A stretch of 64,000 bases of DNA from Cellulomonas sp. HZM (GCF_000708885.1 NZ_JEOE01000008.1:54790-118789), one strand, 5' to 3'. Positions 9,365-18,768 are shown, counted from the first letter of the stretch. Program-made: numbers and translations. The notes: a model not told the origin generated them from the letters alone.

Positions 9365-9397
9365 TCGGAGCAGTTTTCCCGGGTGTCGTCGGACTCA

Positions 9398-9427
9398 TTG
9401 ACCCCTTCGACGCCGCGATCCTAACGT
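9398..9427 (+). promoter_or_regulatory. Candidate promoter of the sugar ABC operon
   Basis: TTGACC (9398-9403) and TAACGT (9422-9427) with an 18-base spacer fit a sigma-70 promoter. The leader to the ATG at 9512 would be about 80 bases and ends in a strong GAGGAG ribosome site. Confidence 0.4.
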
Positions 9428-9511
9428 CGACGCGCACGCAACATCAATGCAACTTTCGCTCGCGGCACCGAGGCCGACGAGCGAGCACAGACATCTCGAC
9501 GAGGAGACGAC

Positions 9512-10870
9512 ATGCGCATGCGTCGCAACAACGGCCGCGTGGTCACCGCCGCCGGCATCGCGGTCCTGAGCCTGGCGCTCGCGGCCTGCGGGAGCTCCGG
9601 GCCGTCCGACTCCGCCAGCGGCGGCAGCACCGGCGGCACCGACGGCAGCACCGGCGGCTCGGCCGCCGGCGGAAAGGGCCAGCTCTGGGTCATCACGGAC
9701 GCGAGCCTCAACCCGCTGCAGAAGGCGAGCGTCGCGGAGTTCAACAAGTCCACCAAGAGCGGCGTCACGTTCTCGGTCAGCGACTTCGCGAACGACCCGT
9801 ACAAGCAGAAGCTGCAGACCGCGATCGGCTCGGCCAACCAGCCCGACATCTTCTACAACTGGGGCGGGGGCAACCTCAAGCAGTACGTCGACGCCGGCCA
9901 GGTCGCCGACATCACCGACGCCGTGAACGCCGCGGCGGACTTCAAGTCCAAGCTGATCCCGTCCGTGCTGGACGTCGGCACGATCGACGGCAAGATCTAC
10001 GGCGTCCCGATGCAGGGCGTGCAGCCGGTCATGCTGTTCGCCAACGCCGACGTGCTCAAGGCCGCGGGCGTCGACGCGATGCCGACGACGTGGGACGACC
10101 TGCAGACCGCGATCACCAAGCTGAAGGCCGCCAAGAAGACGCCGATCGCGCTCGCCGGCTCACAGGGCTGGACCGAGCTGATGTGGCTCGAGTACCTGCT
10201 CGACCGCAACGGCGGCGCCGACGTGTTCCAGAAGATCGTGGGCGGCGACAAGTCCGCGTGGGGAGACCCGGCCGTCACGCAGTCGCTGACGATGATCCAG
10301 GACCTCGTCACCGAGGGCGCGTTCGGCACCAACTACTCGTCGGTCGGCTACGACAACCAGGGCACGCTCGCGCTGCTCGCGGGCGGAAAGGCGGGCTTCG
10401 AGCTCATGGGCTCGTGGGAGGTGTCGGCCCTCAACGGCAACTTCCCCAAGTTCGCCAAGAGCGACTCGCTCACGTGGGGCAAGTTCCCGACGGTGCCGAA
10501 CGGCAAGGGCGACCCGGCGGCGATCGTCGGCAACCCGTCGAACTTCTACTCCGTCACCAACGCCTCGAAGGTCAAGGAGGCCGCGGAGGAGTACCTCACG
10601 ACGCAGCTCGCGAGCGACACCTACGTCCAGGGCCTGCTCGACGTCGGCCAGGTGCCCGCGATCACGGGCCTCGAGGACAAGGTGAAGACCGGTGACTTCG
10701 CGGACTTCAACGCGTTCACGTACGACCTCGTCAAGAACGCGCCGTCGTTCACGCAGTCGTGGGACCAGGCGCTCGACGCGGCGACCTCGCAGACGCTGCT
10801 CACGAGCCTGCAGAAGGTGTTCCTCAAGCAGATGACGCCCCAGCAGTTCGTCGACGCGATGAGCAAGTGA
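9512..10870 (+). CDS. Sugar ABC transporter substrate-binding lipoprotein
   Basis: A 452-residue extracellular solute-binding protein of the family 1 type, which captures an oligosaccharide outside the cell for the two permeases that follow. It has a lipoprotein signal peptide with lipobox LAAC (Cys26), then a Ser/Gly/Thr-rich tether and the bilobed binding fold (QPDIFYNWGGG, GVPMQGVQPVMLFAN, MPTTWDDLQ, GKAGFELMGSWE). The ATG is preceded by GAGGAG. It is first in an operon with two permeases, a GH3 beta-glucosidase and a DeoR regulator, so the substrate is probably a beta-linked gluco- or xylo-oligosaccharide. No ATPase is encoded here, so a shared MsiK-type ATPase elsewhere is expected. Confidence 0.92.
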   Translation: MRMRRNNGRVVTAAGIAVLSLALAACGSSGPSDSASGGSTGGTDGSTGGSAAGGKGQLWVITDASLNPLQKASVAEFNKSTKSGVTFSVSDFANDPYKQKLQTAIGSANQPDIFYNWGGGNLKQYVDAGQVADITDAVNAAADFKSKLIPSVLDVGTIDGKIYGVPMQGVQPVMLFANADVLKAAGVDAMPTTWDDLQTAITKLKAAKKTPIALAGSQGWTELMWLEYLLDRNGGADVFQKIVGGDKSAWGDPAVTQSLTMIQDLVTEGAFGTNYSSVGYDNQGTLALLAGGKAGFELMGSWEVSALNGNFPKFAKSDSLTWGKFPTVPNGKGDPAAIVGNPSNFYSVTNASKVKEAAEEYLTTQLASDTYVQGLLDVGQVPAITGLEDKVKTGDFADFNAFTYDLVKNAPSFTQSWDQALDAATSQTLLTSLQKVFLKQMTPQQFVDAMSK

Positions 10871-11763
10871 TGGCGTTGCCCTCCTCGCGCACGGGACGGC
10901 CCGGCCCCCTCTGGGCCGTCCCGGCGCTGGCCTTCTTCGCACTGTTCGCGCTGCTGCCGATGCTGATCGTGGTCGGGCTGTCGTTCACGCGGTGGAGCGG
11001 CATCGACCAGCCGCAGTTCACCGGGTTCGACAACTGGGCCCACCTGGCCGACGACGCGCAGCTGCTGCCGTCGTTCCGGCTGACGGTCGTGCTGACGCTC
11101 GCGTCGTGGGTCCTGCAGACGGCCGTGGCCCTCCCGCTGGGCGTCTGGGCGGCAGCGCCCGGGCGCCCGCGGGCGGTGCTCGCCGCCATCTGGTTCGTCC
11201 CGCTGCTCATGTCGTCGGCCGCCATCGCGATCCTGTGGGGACTGCTGCTGGACCCGAACTTCGGGCTCGCGAGCGTCCTCGGACCGCTCGTCGGCGTCGA
11301 CGACGGGAACTTCATCGGCAACCCCGACCTCGCGCTGTGGGTGTGCATCGCGGTGATCGCGTGGCAGTTCGTGCCCTTCCACGTGCTGCTCTACCAAGGC
11401 GCGACGCGGCGGATACCCGAGACGCTGTACGAGGCCGCGCGCCTCGACGGCGCCTCGAAGCTGCAGCGCTTCCGGGCCGTGACGGTCCCGCAGCTGCGCA
11501 ACACCATCGTGACGTCGAGCGTGCTCATGCTCGTCGGCTCCCTGACCTACTTCGAGATCATCCTCATCCTCACGGGCGGCGGCCCCGGCACCGCGACGCG
11601 CGTGCTGCCGCTGCACATGTACCTCGAGGGCTTCTCGTCGTTCGACATGGGCTACGCCTCGGTGATCGCGGTGCTGCTGCTCGTTCTCGGCACGGGCCTG
11701 TCGATCTTCGTGACACGCGTGACCGGCTACGCGCGCATGGACTCCCAGACGGAGGGGATGTGA
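10870..11763 (+). CDS. Sugar ABC transporter permease (MalF/UgpA-like)
   Basis: A 297-residue membrane protein of the binding-protein-dependent sugar permease family, with six predicted transmembrane segments and the EAA loop (YEAARLDGASKLQRFRAVT) that docks the ATPase. The ATG shares one base with the stop of the binding-protein gene (TGATG), and the 3' end overlaps the next permease by 4 bases, so the three genes are translationally coupled. A longer in-frame start at 10759 would run into the binding-protein gene and gives an unlikely sequence. Confidence 0.9.
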   Translation: MALPSSRTGRPGPLWAVPALAFFALFALLPMLIVVGLSFTRWSGIDQPQFTGFDNWAHLADDAQLLPSFRLTVVLTLASWVLQTAVALPLGVWAAAPGRPRAVLAAIWFVPLLMSSAAIAILWGLLLDPNFGLASVLGPLVGVDDGNFIGNPDLALWVCIAVIAWQFVPFHVLLYQGATRRIPETLYEAARLDGASKLQRFRAVTVPQLRNTIVTSSVLMLVGSLTYFEIILILTGGGPGTATRVLPLHMYLEGFSSFDMGYASVIAVLLLVLGTGLSIFVTRVTGYARMDSQTEGM

Positions 11764-12656
11764 GCACCGTGACCACCACCGCACCCGCCACCCGGCCCGC
11801 GGCGAGCGCGGCCGCGGAGACCCGCAGGCGCGGGACCAAGCGGGAGCGGCCCTCGACGGTCGGCTGGCTCGCGGCGGGCGTGTGGCTCGTCGTCGTCGCC
11901 GTCCCGCTGTACTTCCTGATCACCACGTCCCTGCGCGCGCAGAGCGAGTACCTGCTGTCCGGGCCGGTCTCCGCGCCCACCGACCTCACGCTCGACAGCT
12001 ACTCGCTGGTGCTGCACTCCGGCTTCTGGGGGTACCTGCGCAACACGGCCGTGGTCACGGTCGCCACCGTGGTGCTCGTGCTGGCGCTCGCGCTGCCCGC
12101 CGCGTACGCGATCGTGCGCTCGCGGTCCCGGTTCGTGCGACGCATGTTCTCGCTCGTGCTCCTGGGCCTCGCGATCCCCGCGCAGGCGACGATCATCCCG
12201 CTCTACCTGATCGTGACGAAGCTGCACCTGTACGACTCGCTCACCGCGATCGTGCTCCCGTCCGCGGCGTTCTCCATCCCGCTCGCGGTTCTGGTGCTGA
12301 CGTCGGCGATGCGCGACGTGCCGAACGAGCTGTACGAGGCGATGGCGGTCGACGGCGGCTCACCCGTGCGCGCGTTCGTGACGCTCGCGATCCCGCTGTC
12401 CCGCGGCGGCATCACCACCATCGCGATCTACACCGCTATGGGCGCGTGGAACGGCTTCCTGTTCCCCCTGGTGTTCACGCAGTCCGAGAACGTGCGCGTG
12501 CTGACGCTCGGGCTGTGGCGCTACCAGACGCAGTACGGCGTGAACGTCCCGGCCATCTGCGCCGCGGTGACGCTCTCGCTGCTCCCCCTGCTCGCGCTCT
12601 ACCTGCTGGGCCGGCGCCAGCTCCTGTCGGGGCTGACCGCGGGCTTCGGCAAGTGA
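11760..12656 (+). CDS. Sugar ABC transporter permease (MalG/UgpE-like)
   Basis: The second permease of the sugar importer, 298 residues, with a Thr/Ala-rich cytoplasmic N-terminus, six predicted transmembrane segments and the EAA loop (YEAMAVDGGSPVRAFVTLAIP). The GTG at 11760 overlaps the stop of the first permease as GTGA. It pairs with the product of 10870-11763 to form the channel. Confidence 0.9.
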   Translation: MSTVTTTAPATRPAASAAAETRRRGTKRERPSTVGWLAAGVWLVVVAVPLYFLITTSLRAQSEYLLSGPVSAPTDLTLDSYSLVLHSGFWGYLRNTAVVTVATVVLVLALALPAAYAIVRSRSRFVRRMFSLVLLGLAIPAQATIIPLYLIVTKLHLYDSLTAIVLPSAAFSIPLAVLVLTSAMRDVPNELYEAMAVDGGSPVRAFVTLAIPLSRGGITTIAIYTAMGAWNGFLFPLVFTQSENVRVLTLGLWRYQTQYGVNVPAICAAVTLSLLPLLALYLLGRRQLLSGLTAGFGK

Positions 12657-12679
12657 GCGCCCACCACCTCGACGAAGAG

Positions 12680-14944
12680 ATGACGATGACGACGACGACG
12701 ACGACCGAGCGCGCCCGCGCGCTGCTCGCCGAGATGACCCTCGACGAGAAGCTCGCGCAGCTCGTCGGGTTCTGGGTCGACGCGGGCGGCGAGGTCGTGG
12801 CCCCCATGCAGGGCGAGATGGACCCGGGCGGCGGCGTCGCCGAGGTGTCGCAGGACGGGCTCGGGCAGCTCACGCGCGTGTACGGCACGCGGCCCGTCGA
12901 GCCGGCCGAGCGGGCGCGCTGGCTGGCGCGGACGCAGGCGGAGATCCGGTCGCGCTCGCGGTTCGGCATCGGGGCGCTGGTGCACGAGGAGTGCCTCACG
13001 GGTCTCGCGGCATGGCAGGCGACGACGTTCCCGACCCCGCTCGCGTGGGGCGCCTCCTTCGACCCCGACCTGGTGGAGCAGATGGGCGCCGCGATCGCGT
13101 CGTCGATGCGTGCGCTCGGCGTGCACCAGGGCCTCGCGCCCGTGCTCGACGTGGTGCGCGACGCCCGGTGGGGACGCGTCGAGGAGTGCATCGCGGAGGA
13201 CCCGTACCTCGTCGGCTCGGTCGGCACCGCGTACGTGCGCGGGCTCGAGGGGTCGGGGGTGATCGCGACGCTCAAGCACTTCGTCGGCTACTCGGCGTCC
13301 ACCGCGGGGCGCAACCTGGCGCCCGCCCGCGTGGGCCCGCGCGAGCTGCGGGACGTGCTGCTGGTCCCGTTCGAGATGGCCGTGCGCGACGGCGGCGTGC
13401 GCTCGGTCATGCACTCGTACGCGGAGGTCGACGGGGTCCCCGTGGCCGCGTCCGCGGAGCTGCTCACCGGCGTGCTGCGCGACGAGTGGGGGTTCGACGG
13501 CGTGCTCGTCGCCGACTACTTCGGCGTCGCGTTCCTGCACACGCTGCACCAGGTCGCGGCCGACCTCGGCGAGGCGGCGGGCCGTGCGCTCGCGGCCGGC
13601 GTCGACGTCGAGCTGCCCAGCGGGGACGCGTTCCTCGCCCCGCTCGCGGCGGAGGTCCGGGCCGGACGGGTCGACGAGGCGCTCGTCGACCGTGCGCTGC
13701 TGCGCGTGCTCACGCAGAAGGCGGGGCTGGGCCTGCTGGACCCGGCCGACGAGCCCGCGATCCCGGACGTGATCGACCTCGACCCGCCCGCGCACCGGGC
13801 CATCGCGGCGCGGCTCGCGGCCGAGTCGGTGGTGCTCGTGCGCAACTCCGGCGTGCTGCCGCTCGCCGCGGGCGCCCGCGTGGCGGTCGTCGGCCCCAAC
13901 GCCGACCGTGCCCAGGCGCTGTTCGGCTGCTACTCGTTCGCCAACCACGTGCTCTCGCACCACCCCGACGTGCCGCTCGGCATCGAGGTGCGCACGGTGC
14001 TGGAGGCGCTGCGCGACGAGGCGGACGTCGTCGCGTACGCCGCGGGCTGCGCGGTGGACGACGACGACCGCTCCGGCATCCCCGCCGCGGTCGAGGCCGC
14101 CCGGGACGCCGACGTCGTCGTCGCGGTCGTCGGCGACCAGGCCGGGCTGTTCGGCCGCGGGACCGTCGGCGAGGGTTGCGACCGTGACGACCTCGACCTG
14201 CCGGGCGTGCAGCGCGAGCTCGTCGAGGCGCTGCTCGCCACCGGCACGCCCGTGGTGCTCGTGCTGGTCACCGGCCGGCCGTACGCGATCGGGTGGGCCG
14301 ACGGGCGCTGCGCGGCGATCGTGCAGGCGTTCTTCCCCGGCGAGGAGGGTGCGGGCGCCGTCGCGGGGGTGCTGTCCGGGCGGGTCAACCCGTCGGGCCG
14401 GCTGCCCGTGACGCTGCCCCGCTCGGTCGGCGCGCAGCCGTTCTCCTACCTGCACCCGACGCTCGGCGGCCCCACGCAGGTGAGCAACCTCGACCCGACG
14501 CCGGTGGCCGAGCTGGGGCACGGGCTGTCGTACACGACGTTCGTGCACGAGCGGCTGACCGTGCCGGCGTCGATCCCGACCGCGGGCGTCTTCGAGGCGT
14601 CGGTCGTCGTGACCAACACCGGGTCACGGGCGGGCGACGACGTCGTGCAGCTCTACGCGCGCGACGAGTTCGCGTCCGTCACCCGGCCCGTCGCGCAGCT
14701 CGTCGGGTACCGCCGGGTGTCGCTCGAGCCGGGGGAGTCGGTGCGCGTGACGTTCCGGGTGCCGACGACGCGGCTCGCGCTGACCGACCTCGCGATGCGG
14801 CGCGTCGTCGAGCCGGGCGCGGTGACGTTCTGGGTCGGTCCGTCGTGCTCCGTGCGGGAGACGGCCGTCGCGTCCGAGCTCGTCGGTCCGGTCCACCCGG
14901 TCACGGGCGCCGACGAGCGCCTCGTGACGAGCGCTGTCGGGTGA
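12680..14944 (+). CDS. GH3 beta-glycosidase (beta-glucosidase/xylosidase type)
   Basis: A 754-residue glycoside hydrolase family 3 enzyme without a signal peptide, so it should act in the cytoplasm on sugars brought in by the transporter just upstream. Seen: GH3 N-domain (HEECLTGL, GVHQGLAPVLDVVRDARWGR, ATLKHFVGYS), the nucleophile Asp in LVADYFGV (family motif SDW, here ADY), the C-domain (VVLVRNSGVLPL, GRGTVGEGCDRDDLDLPG), and a fibronectin-III-like tail (DDVVQLYARD). The ATG at 12680 lies 23 bases after the permease stop. The ADY variant and the HEECLTG motif resemble oligosaccharide beta-xylosidases or glucosidases. The exact substrate is not readable. Confidence 0.9.
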   Translation: MTMTTTTTTERARALLAEMTLDEKLAQLVGFWVDAGGEVVAPMQGEMDPGGGVAEVSQDGLGQLTRVYGTRPVEPAERARWLARTQAEIRSRSRFGIGALVHEECLTGLAAWQATTFPTPLAWGASFDPDLVEQMGAAIASSMRALGVHQGLAPVLDVVRDARWGRVEECIAEDPYLVGSVGTAYVRGLEGSGVIATLKHFVGYSASTAGRNLAPARVGPRELRDVLLVPFEMAVRDGGVRSVMHSYAEVDGVPVAASAELLTGVLRDEWGFDGVLVADYFGVAFLHTLHQVAADLGEAAGRALAAGVDVELPSGDAFLAPLAAEVRAGRVDEALVDRALLRVLTQKAGLGLLDPADEPAIPDVIDLDPPAHRAIAARLAAESVVLVRNSGVLPLAAGARVAVVGPNADRAQALFGCYSFANHVLSHHPDVPLGIEVRTVLEALRDEADVVAYAAGCAVDDDDRSGIPAAVEAARDADVVVAVVGDQAGLFGRGTVGEGCDRDDLDLPGVQRELVEALLATGTPVVLVLVTGRPYAIGWADGRCAAIVQAFFPGEEGAGAVAGVLSGRVNPSGRLPVTLPRSVGAQPFSYLHPTLGGPTQVSNLDPTPVAELGHGLSYTTFVHERLTVPASIPTAGVFEASVVVTNTGSRAGDDVVQLYARDEFASVTRPVAQLVGYRRVSLEPGESVRVTFRVPTTRLALTDLAMRRVVEPGAVTFWVGPSCSVRETAVASELVGPVHPVTGADERLVTSAVG

Positions 14945-14996
14945 TCCCTGCGCGGTGGCCTGTCCGCGGGCATCTGCGCTGGTGAATGATGTCCCC

Positions 14997-15788
14997 GTGC
15001 TAGCCGACCAGCGACGGGACCAGATCCTCGACGAGGTGCGACGGACGGGGGCGGCGCGCGTCGCGGACCTCGTCGTGACCCTCGACGTCTCCGAGATGAC
15101 GGTCCGCCGGGACATCACCGAGCTCGCGCGCCGGGGGCTCGTGCACCGCGTGCACGGGGGTGCGGTGGACGCGCGGCACGCGGTCGAGCCCGGGTTCGCG
15201 GCCAAGCGGCTCGTCGCCGACGACGAGAAGCGGGCGATCGCCCGGGCGGCGCTGGACCTCGTCGCGCCCGGTGCCGCGATCGCGCTGTCCGCCGGCACGA
15301 CGACGCACGCGCTCGCGGAGCTGCTCGTCGCCTCGACGACGCTGCGCCCGCTGACCGTCGTCACGAACTCGGCGCCGGCTGCGGACACGCTCGACTCCGC
15401 GGCCGACCCGCGGCTGTCCGTGGTCCTCTCGGGCGGCACGCGCACGCCGTCGGGCGCGCTCGTCGGCCCCGTGGCGACCGCCTCGCTCGCGTCGCTGCGC
15501 GTCGACACGCTGTTCCTCGGCGTGCACGGGCTCGACCTGCGCGCGGGCCTGACCACGCCCAACCTGCTCGAGGCGGAGACCGACCGGGCGCTCATCGAGT
15601 CGGCGTCGCGCGTCGTCGTGCTCGCGGACCACGGCAAGTGGGGCACGGTCGGGCTGAGCCGCATCGCGGAGCTCACGCGCGTCGACGTCCTGGTCACGGA
15701 CCAGCGGGCGATCGACGACGCGCCGGAGGTCGTCGAGCGCGCCCGCGACCTGGTGGGCGAGCTCGTCGTCGCCCCCGACCTCCCCTGA
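14997..15788 (+). CDS. DeoR/GlpR-family transcriptional regulator
   Basis: A DeoR-family repressor of about 264 residues. The N-terminal winged helix (RRDQILDEVRRTGAARVADL, VSEMTVRRDITEL, HRVHGGAV) is followed by the sugar-phosphate-sensing DeoR C-domain (ALSAGTTTHALAE, VVLSGGTRTPSGALVGP, LFLGVHGLDLRAGLTTPN). The start is uncertain because GTG codons at 14955, 14982 and 14997 are all in frame. I chose 14997 because family members begin right at this LADQRRDQIL stretch. It lies 52 bases after the GH3 gene and probably belongs to that operon, sensing a phosphorylated product. Confidence 0.85.
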   Translation: MLADQRRDQILDEVRRTGAARVADLVVTLDVSEMTVRRDITELARRGLVHRVHGGAVDARHAVEPGFAAKRLVADDEKRAIARAALDLVAPGAAIALSAGTTTHALAELLVASTTLRPLTVVTNSAPAADTLDSAADPRLSVVLSGGTRTPSGALVGPVATASLASLRVDTLFLGVHGLDLRAGLTTPNLLEAETDRALIESASRVVVLADHGKWGTVGLSRIAELTRVDVLVTDQRAIDDAPEVVERARDLVGELVVAPDLP

Positions 15789-15806
15789 TCCCCGCCCTTC
15801 TCCGCG

Positions 15807-15934
15807 CGAGAGCGCGCACTCTGCCCGAAGGCTCGCTCTCGTCCACGACGCACCCCGGGCCAGCCGGTGAGCGCGCCACTTTCGGACGAGTGAGCGTGTC
15901 TGGACTTCGACTCTCGTCCGAAACTGGCGCACTC
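15807..15934. terminator. Two hairpins between convergent genes
   Basis: Hairpin one has arms CGAGAGCG (15807-15814) and CGCTCTCG (15834-15841). Hairpin two has 22-base arms, 15869-15890 (starting GAGCGCGCCAC) and 15913-15934, with two mismatched pairs and a 22-base loop. They lie between the 3' ends of the plus-strand DeoR gene and the minus-strand GH3 gene and probably end transcription from both sides. The second shares its leading sequence with the hairpin at 48643-48708. Confidence 0.6.
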
Positions 15935-15977
15935 GTCCGGCGGGCCGGCGGGCCGGCGGGAGTGGCCGGCTCCTCGG

Positions 15978-17741
15978 CTAGAGGGGCAGGCCGTGGCCGA
16001 AGCGGAACAGGGGGTCGGCGGTGTCGAAGGGGACGTCCTCGCGCGACGCCTCGATCGCCGCCGTCGAGCGGGGGAGGTCGAACGGCAGGCGGCCGCGCGG
16101 CGGGACCGCGCCCGTGAGCGCGTCGAGCAGCGCGCGGTCGCTCGCACCGAACGTCACGACGAGGCCCGCGGCGTGCTCGACGAGCGGCGTGAGCACCGCG
16201 GCGCGGTCCAGGTGCACGTCGACGACCGTCGGGACCTGCGCCGCGACGGAGGCGACCTGCGCGACGACGTCCGCCGGGAAGTCGAGCGAGCCCGCGTGGA
16301 AGAACGACTCGAAGCCCGGCCCGCGCGGCTCGAACGGCGCCTCGAGACGCAGCAGCGCGACGTCGGCCTCGGCGGGGCTGCCGACGACCGTCGCGTACTC
16401 CGCCAGCACCGACGCGTCGACACCCTCCGCGTACACGCGGAGCCCGGCGCGCAGCGGCAGCACCGAGCCCGCCACCAGCACCGTCACCGCGGCGGACTGC
16501 GCCGCGAGCCCGGCGGCGCGCAGCTCGGGGGCGCCGACGACGAGCTCCGCGGCGTCCACGTCGACGAAGCGCCCCTCGTCGAACAGCCCTAGCACGAGCT
16601 TCTCGCGCAGCAGACGCCGCACGGAGGCGTCGATCCGCGCCTCGTCGACCTCGCCGGACCGCACCAGGTCGACGACGAGCTCGGGGCACGCCTCGCCGCC
16701 CAGCTGGTCGGCGCCCGCGTCGAGGATCATCCGCACGCGCTCGCGCGGGGTGAGGTGCTCGACGCCCCACGCGCGGGCCGGGAACGGCTGCCCGAACATC
16801 TCGGCGTCGGTGACCAGCCCCCAGTCGGTGCACACGATGCCGTCGAAGCCCATCGACCGCAGCAGGTCGAGCACCGGCTTGTTGAAGCCGAAGCCGACCT
16901 CCGGGTACTGCGTGCCGATCGGCATCCCGTAGTACGGCATCATCTGCCGCGTCCCGGCGTCGATCAGCGCGCCGAACGGCGCGAGGTGCTCGTCGAACCG
17001 GCCGCCCGGGTAGACCTGCTCGCGGCCGTACGCGAAGTGCGCGTCCTCGCCGTCCTTCTGCGGGCCGGCGCCGGGGAAGTGCTTGGTCATGGTCGACACG
17101 GACTGCAGCCCGAACGCCGTCGACCCCGCGGCGCGCGCCACCTCGCCCGTACCCTGCAGCCCGTGCACGTACGCGGCGCCGAGCCGCCCGACGAGCTCCG
17201 CGTCCTCCCCGAACGTCCCGCCGGCCCGTGCCCACCGCGGCTCGGTCGCGATGTCGACCTGCGGGTGCAGCGCGGTGCGGAGCCCGACCGCGAGGTACTC
17301 GCGCCGGACCGCGTCCCCGTGCTCCTCGACGAGCCGCTCGTCGCGCGTCGCCGCGAGCCCCAGCGTCTCGGGCCACTGCGAGAACGGACCCGCGAGCAGC
17401 GCCGCACCGGGGTTGTCGGTGAACGCGTGCCGCGGGTCGGAGGCGACCGTGACGGGGATGCCGAGCCGGGTGCTCGCGGCGAGCTCCTGCAGGTCGTTGT
17501 GCCACTGGGCGAACTCGCGCGCGGTGGGCGGCGCCTGCAGGACGTTGACGTGCGTCATGTGCTTGTCGACGACGTACTCGCGCGCCGACGGCAGCCCGAA
17601 CGCGCCCTCGTCCAGCGAGCCCGAGGTCACCATGTGCTGGAAGAGCTGGCCGGCCTTCTCCTCGAGCGTCATACGGGAGAGCAGGTCGTCGGCACGCTCG
17701 TCGACGCTGCGGGACGGGTCGCGGTAGACGGGCGGGGTCAT
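15978..17741 (-). CDS. GH3 beta-glycosidase, short form without FnIII tail
   Basis: A 587-residue family 3 glycoside hydrolase, shorter than the other two here because it ends soon after the C-domain (FRFGHGLPL) and lacks the fibronectin-III-like tail. Seen: MTLEEKAGQLFQHMV, IPVTVASDPRHAF, MTKHFPGAGPQKDGEDAH, and the nucleophile Asp in IVCTDWGLV. There is no signal peptide. The ATG at 17741 is preceded by GAGGAG at the right distance, so I prefer it to an upstream in-frame ATG at 17789. It is divergent from a TetR regulator 118 bases away that probably controls it. KHFPG and CTDWGLV resemble bacterial exo-beta-glucosidases. The substrate is not determined. Confidence 0.88.
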   Translation of the reverse strand: MTPPVYRDPSRSVDERADDLLSRMTLEEKAGQLFQHMVTSGSLDEGAFGLPSAREYVVDKHMTHVNVLQAPPTAREFAQWHNDLQELAASTRLGIPVTVASDPRHAFTDNPGAALLAGPFSQWPETLGLAATRDERLVEEHGDAVRREYLAVGLRTALHPQVDIATEPRWARAGGTFGEDAELVGRLGAAYVHGLQGTGEVARAAGSTAFGLQSVSTMTKHFPGAGPQKDGEDAHFAYGREQVYPGGRFDEHLAPFGALIDAGTRQMMPYYGMPIGTQYPEVGFGFNKPVLDLLRSMGFDGIVCTDWGLVTDAEMFGQPFPARAWGVEHLTPRERVRMILDAGADQLGGEACPELVVDLVRSGEVDEARIDASVRRLLREKLVLGLFDEGRFVDVDAAELVVGAPELRAAGLAAQSAAVTVLVAGSVLPLRAGLRVYAEGVDASVLAEYATVVGSPAEADVALLRLEAPFEPRGPGFESFFHAGSLDFPADVVAQVASVAAQVPTVVDVHLDRAAVLTPLVEHAAGLVVTFGASDRALLDALTGAVPPRGRLPFDLPRSTAAIEASREDVPFDTADPLFRFGHGLPL

Positions 17742-17790
17742 CGGGGGCGCTCCTCGGTCACGCGGCCGCGTCGTCGCGGCGGTCGGCACA

Positions 17791-17822
17791 CGGTAGGTCG
17801 GAGCGCCGGTCGATGTCTACCG
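17791..17822. promoter_or_regulatory. Candidate operator between GH3 and TetR genes
   Basis: CGGTAG (17791-17796) and CTACCG (17817-17822) form an inverted repeat in the gap between the divergent GH3 and TetR genes, a fitting place for TetR binding. Downstream, GATGCT (17848-17853) lies 6 bases before the TetR ATG, which suggests a leaderless TetR transcript. Confidence 0.3.
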
Positions 17823-17859
17823 CCTGGTCGGGATTGCCCTCGGGTGGGATGCTTGCCGC

Positions 17860-18462
17860 ATGACGAGCGAGGCGCCACCGCGCGGACCGGGCTACGCGAA
17901 GGGCCGGGCCACGCGCGAGGAGATCCTCGACGCCGCGACGAGGCTGTTCGGCGAGGTGGGCTACCACACGGCGTCGCTGCGCGAGGTGGCCTCCCGCGTG
18001 GGCATCTCCCACCCGGGCCTCATGCACCACTTCCCGACGAAGGCCGACCTGCTCGCCGCCGTGCTGCAGCGCCGCGACGAGGTCGACGGTGCCGCGCTCG
18101 AGGCCGAGTCCGCCGACGGCGCCGACTACGTCACGGCGCTCGCCCGCCTCGCGGAGCGCAACGCGACGAAGCCGACGATCGTCGAGCTGTTCGCGTCGCT
18201 CTCGGCGGAGGCGACGACTCCCGAGCACCCCGCCCACGACTGGTTCGCGACGCGGTACGCGGGTCTGCTCGACCGTGTGACCACGGATCTCGAGCAGGTC
18301 CGCGCCGACGGACGCCTGCGTGCCGACGTCGACCCCCGCACGGCTGCCCGGCTCATCGTCGCCGCGATGGACGGCCTCCAGGTCCAGTTCCTGTACGAGG
18401 ACGGCCGCGTCGACATGGCGGCCGCGATCACCGCGCTGTACCGCTCGTTCCTGGTGGCGTAG
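17860..18462 (+). CDS. TetR-family transcriptional regulator
   Basis: A 200-residue TetR-family repressor: N-terminal DNA-binding domain (TREEILDAATRLFGEVGYHTASL, EVASRVGISHPGLMHHFPTKADLL in two pieces) and a helical ligand-binding C-terminal domain. It is divergent from the short GH3 gene and probably regulates it. The likely -10 element GATGCT is only 6 bases before the ATG and there is no ribosome site, so the mRNA is probably leaderless. The ligand is unknown. Confidence 0.88.
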   Translation: MTSEAPPRGPGYAKGRATREEILDAATRLFGEVGYHTASLREVASRVGISHPGLMHHFPTKADLLAAVLQRRDEVDGAALEAESADGADYVTALARLAERNATKPTIVELFASLSAEATTPEHPAHDWFATRYAGLLDRVTTDLEQVRADGRLRADVDPRTAARLIVAAMDGLQVQFLYEDGRVDMAAAITALYRSFLVA

Positions 18463-18465
18463 CGC

Positions 18466-18759
18466 CTACTCCGGGCTGCCCAGCGTCAGCTCGATCGTCA
18501 CGGTGTCGCCCACGTCGATCGACTCCGCCTTCCGCACCGACGTGCGGATCGGCACGATGTACGACCCGTCCTTGGGCCACAGCGACGTCACGTAGCGCGT
18601 GCGCCCGATCTTCGCTGTCACGGGGATCATGCCCCAGCCGTAGGTGACGAACCGCGCGGCGTCGGCGATCTCGGTGGCCTGCGGCTCGGGCACGGTGACG
18701 AAGTGCCACGGCGCCGGGCCCTTCCAGAACCACACCTCGCCGGTGAGCTCCAGGTCCAT
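18466..18759 (-). CDS. DUF1905 domain protein
   Basis: A 97-residue protein matching the DUF1905 family: an N-terminal FTGEVWFW-like strand (here LTGEVWFWKGPAPWHFV), then GWGMIPV, TSLWPKDGSYIVPI and VRKAESIDVGD. The family folds as a small beta-barrel of unknown function. A TATGCT element lies 6 bases before the ATG, so the transcript is probably leaderless. It ends 3 bases from the end of the convergent TetR gene. Confidence 0.85.
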   Translation of the reverse strand: MDLELTGEVWFWKGPAPWHFVTVPEPQATEIADAARFVTYGWGMIPVTAKIGRTRYVTSLWPKDGSYIVPIRTSVRKAESIDVGDTVTIELTLGSPE

Positions 18760-18768
18760 GCGGGCAGC

